From contig JACPFE010000084.1 of assembly GCA_016183145.1 (NCBI GenBank), forward strand, positions 1 through 6,334: DNA of 6,334 nt, given 5' to 3'. The DNA is from Deltaproteobacteria bacterium (lineage in GTDB: Bacteria > Desulfobacterota > Binatia > UBA9968). Below are positions 5,940 to 6,334 of this stretch, piece after piece (the first letter of the stretch is position 1; each line of letters starts with the position of its first letter). The notes beneath the pieces were generated by a model. That model saw only the letters and a list, made by a program, of their open reading frames with translations. It was not told where the DNA came from and made no database searches. Made by a program: the position numbers and the translations under genes.

Positions 5940-6272
5940 TTACTTTGCCAGGGAACGAACGTGACCTAGCACCTGCTTCTGCTCGTCCTTGCTGAGTGAT
6001 TTCTGAGCCGGCATTTTGCCTGCTCCATCGACGATCACTTTCAGGAGCTGAGCGTCCGATTTTTTAGTGGTATCTTTGCCGACGATATTCAACCCTTTTT
6101 CTCCCAGAACTTTCGCCATCGCCGCGTTGCCCTTGCCGTCGGCGCCGTGGCAGCTAACGCAGGATTTCTCGTAAACCGCCTTGCCGGAGCCGGCGTCCAC
6201 CGCCAGAGCTCCGGGAGTCCAGCCGGCGCCGAGCCAAAGTCCAATCACAATTAGTGCTACCTTTGTCTTCAT
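5940..6272 (-). CDS. Small periplasmic class I cytochrome c
   Basis: This 110-residue protein starts with a Sec signal peptide (MKTK, a hydrophobic core, and a likely cut after Ala24 in GALA-VD), leaving about 86 mature residues. The haem c motif is CVSCH (38-42), with Cys38 and Cys41 binding haem and His42 as axial ligand. Met87 in AGKMPAQ is the likely sixth ligand. The ending LSKDEQKQVLGHVRSLAK is the usual C-terminal helix. It would carry single electrons in the periplasm, like small soluble cytochromes of the c5/c551/c553 kind; the exact partner cannot be told. It is transcribed towards hyfG, so it is not part of that operon and need not be related to it. The start is supported by AAAGGA seven bases upstream. 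The mature part is Lys-rich. Confidence 0.93.
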   Translation of the reverse strand: MKTKVALIVIGLWLGAGWTPGALAVDAGSGKAVYEKSCVSCHGADGKGNAAMAKVLGEKGLNIVGKDTTKKSDAQLLKVIVDGAGKMPAQKSLSKDEQKQVLGHVRSLAK

Positions 6273-6279
6273 GAGTTTT

Positions 6280-6285
6280 TCCTTT
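6280..6285 (-). promoter_or_regulatory. Ribosome binding site of the cytochrome c gene
   Basis: On the minus strand AAAGGA is seven bases before the ATG (6272-6270). No clear -10/-35 pair is visible between here and the window edge. Confidence 0.65.
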
Positions 6286-6318
6286 CTCGTTGATTCTTGT
6301 CATTACCTTAGCAGACCC

Positions 6319-6334
6319 CCGGACGTGAGTCCGG
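6319..6334. other. Hairpin with GTGA tetraloop at the right edge
   Basis: CCGGAC (6319-6324) and GTCCGG (6329-6334) form a perfect six-pair stem around GTGA, a GNRA-type loop when read on the plus strand. It lies upstream of the cytochrome gene and is cut by the window end, so it could be longer (CCC precedes it). It may be the end of a terminator or an RNA element of the next gene; this cannot be decided here. Confidence 0.4.

Overview
The window carries the 3' part of a '+' strand operon for a membrane-bound relative of the hydrogenase-4/formate hydrogenlyase family. Gene order is hyfB (5' end outside the window, and split), hyfC, hyfE, hyfF, hyfG. A noncoding stretch of about 310 bases follows, then a small secreted c-type cytochrome gene on the '-' strand. 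The DNA looks GC-rich, the reading frames are tightly packed, and the cytochrome resembles the small class I type common in Proteobacteria. I infer a Gram-negative, probably proteobacterial, respiratory organism, but nothing here fixes the taxon.

Layout. 1-665 and 565-1017 are two frames of one HyfB-like antiporter subunit, joined by a +1 frame change near 555-564. 1062-2006 is HyfC (NuoH-like). 2018-2599 is HyfE, missing an internal block. 2596-4044 is HyfF, a second antiporter-like subunit that looks intact. 4045-5628 is HyfG, a fused NuoC/NuoD-like large subunit. 5629-5939 has no convincing gene. It holds a 45-base 3' half of a tRNA (CCT anticodon, encoded CCA), an 11-base inverted repeat around that fragment, and an 11-bp hairpin just past the cytochrome gene. 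5940-6272 (-) is the cytochrome. A six-pair hairpin with a GTGA loop sits at the right edge.

How it would work. HyfB, HyfC, HyfE and HyfF form a proton- or sodium-pumping membrane arm homologous to complex I. HyfG would sit on the peripheral arm. The HyfG here lacks the cysteines that hold the [NiFe] centre: its first motif reads R-I-S-G-D-S, and there is no Cys near the C-terminus. It is therefore not a classical hydrogenase but fits the 'energy-converting hydrogenase-related' (Ehr) type, whose substrate is unknown. The expected iron-sulfur small subunit (HyfI, NuoB-like) does not follow hyfG.

The split hyfB, shortened HyfE and absent hyfI next to a tRNA fragment leave two readings. Either the operon is decaying or was cut by a past integration or rearrangement, or it is a reduced Ehr-like complex with its remaining subunits elsewhere. 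Sequencing error could explain the hyfB frame change but not the other two observations.
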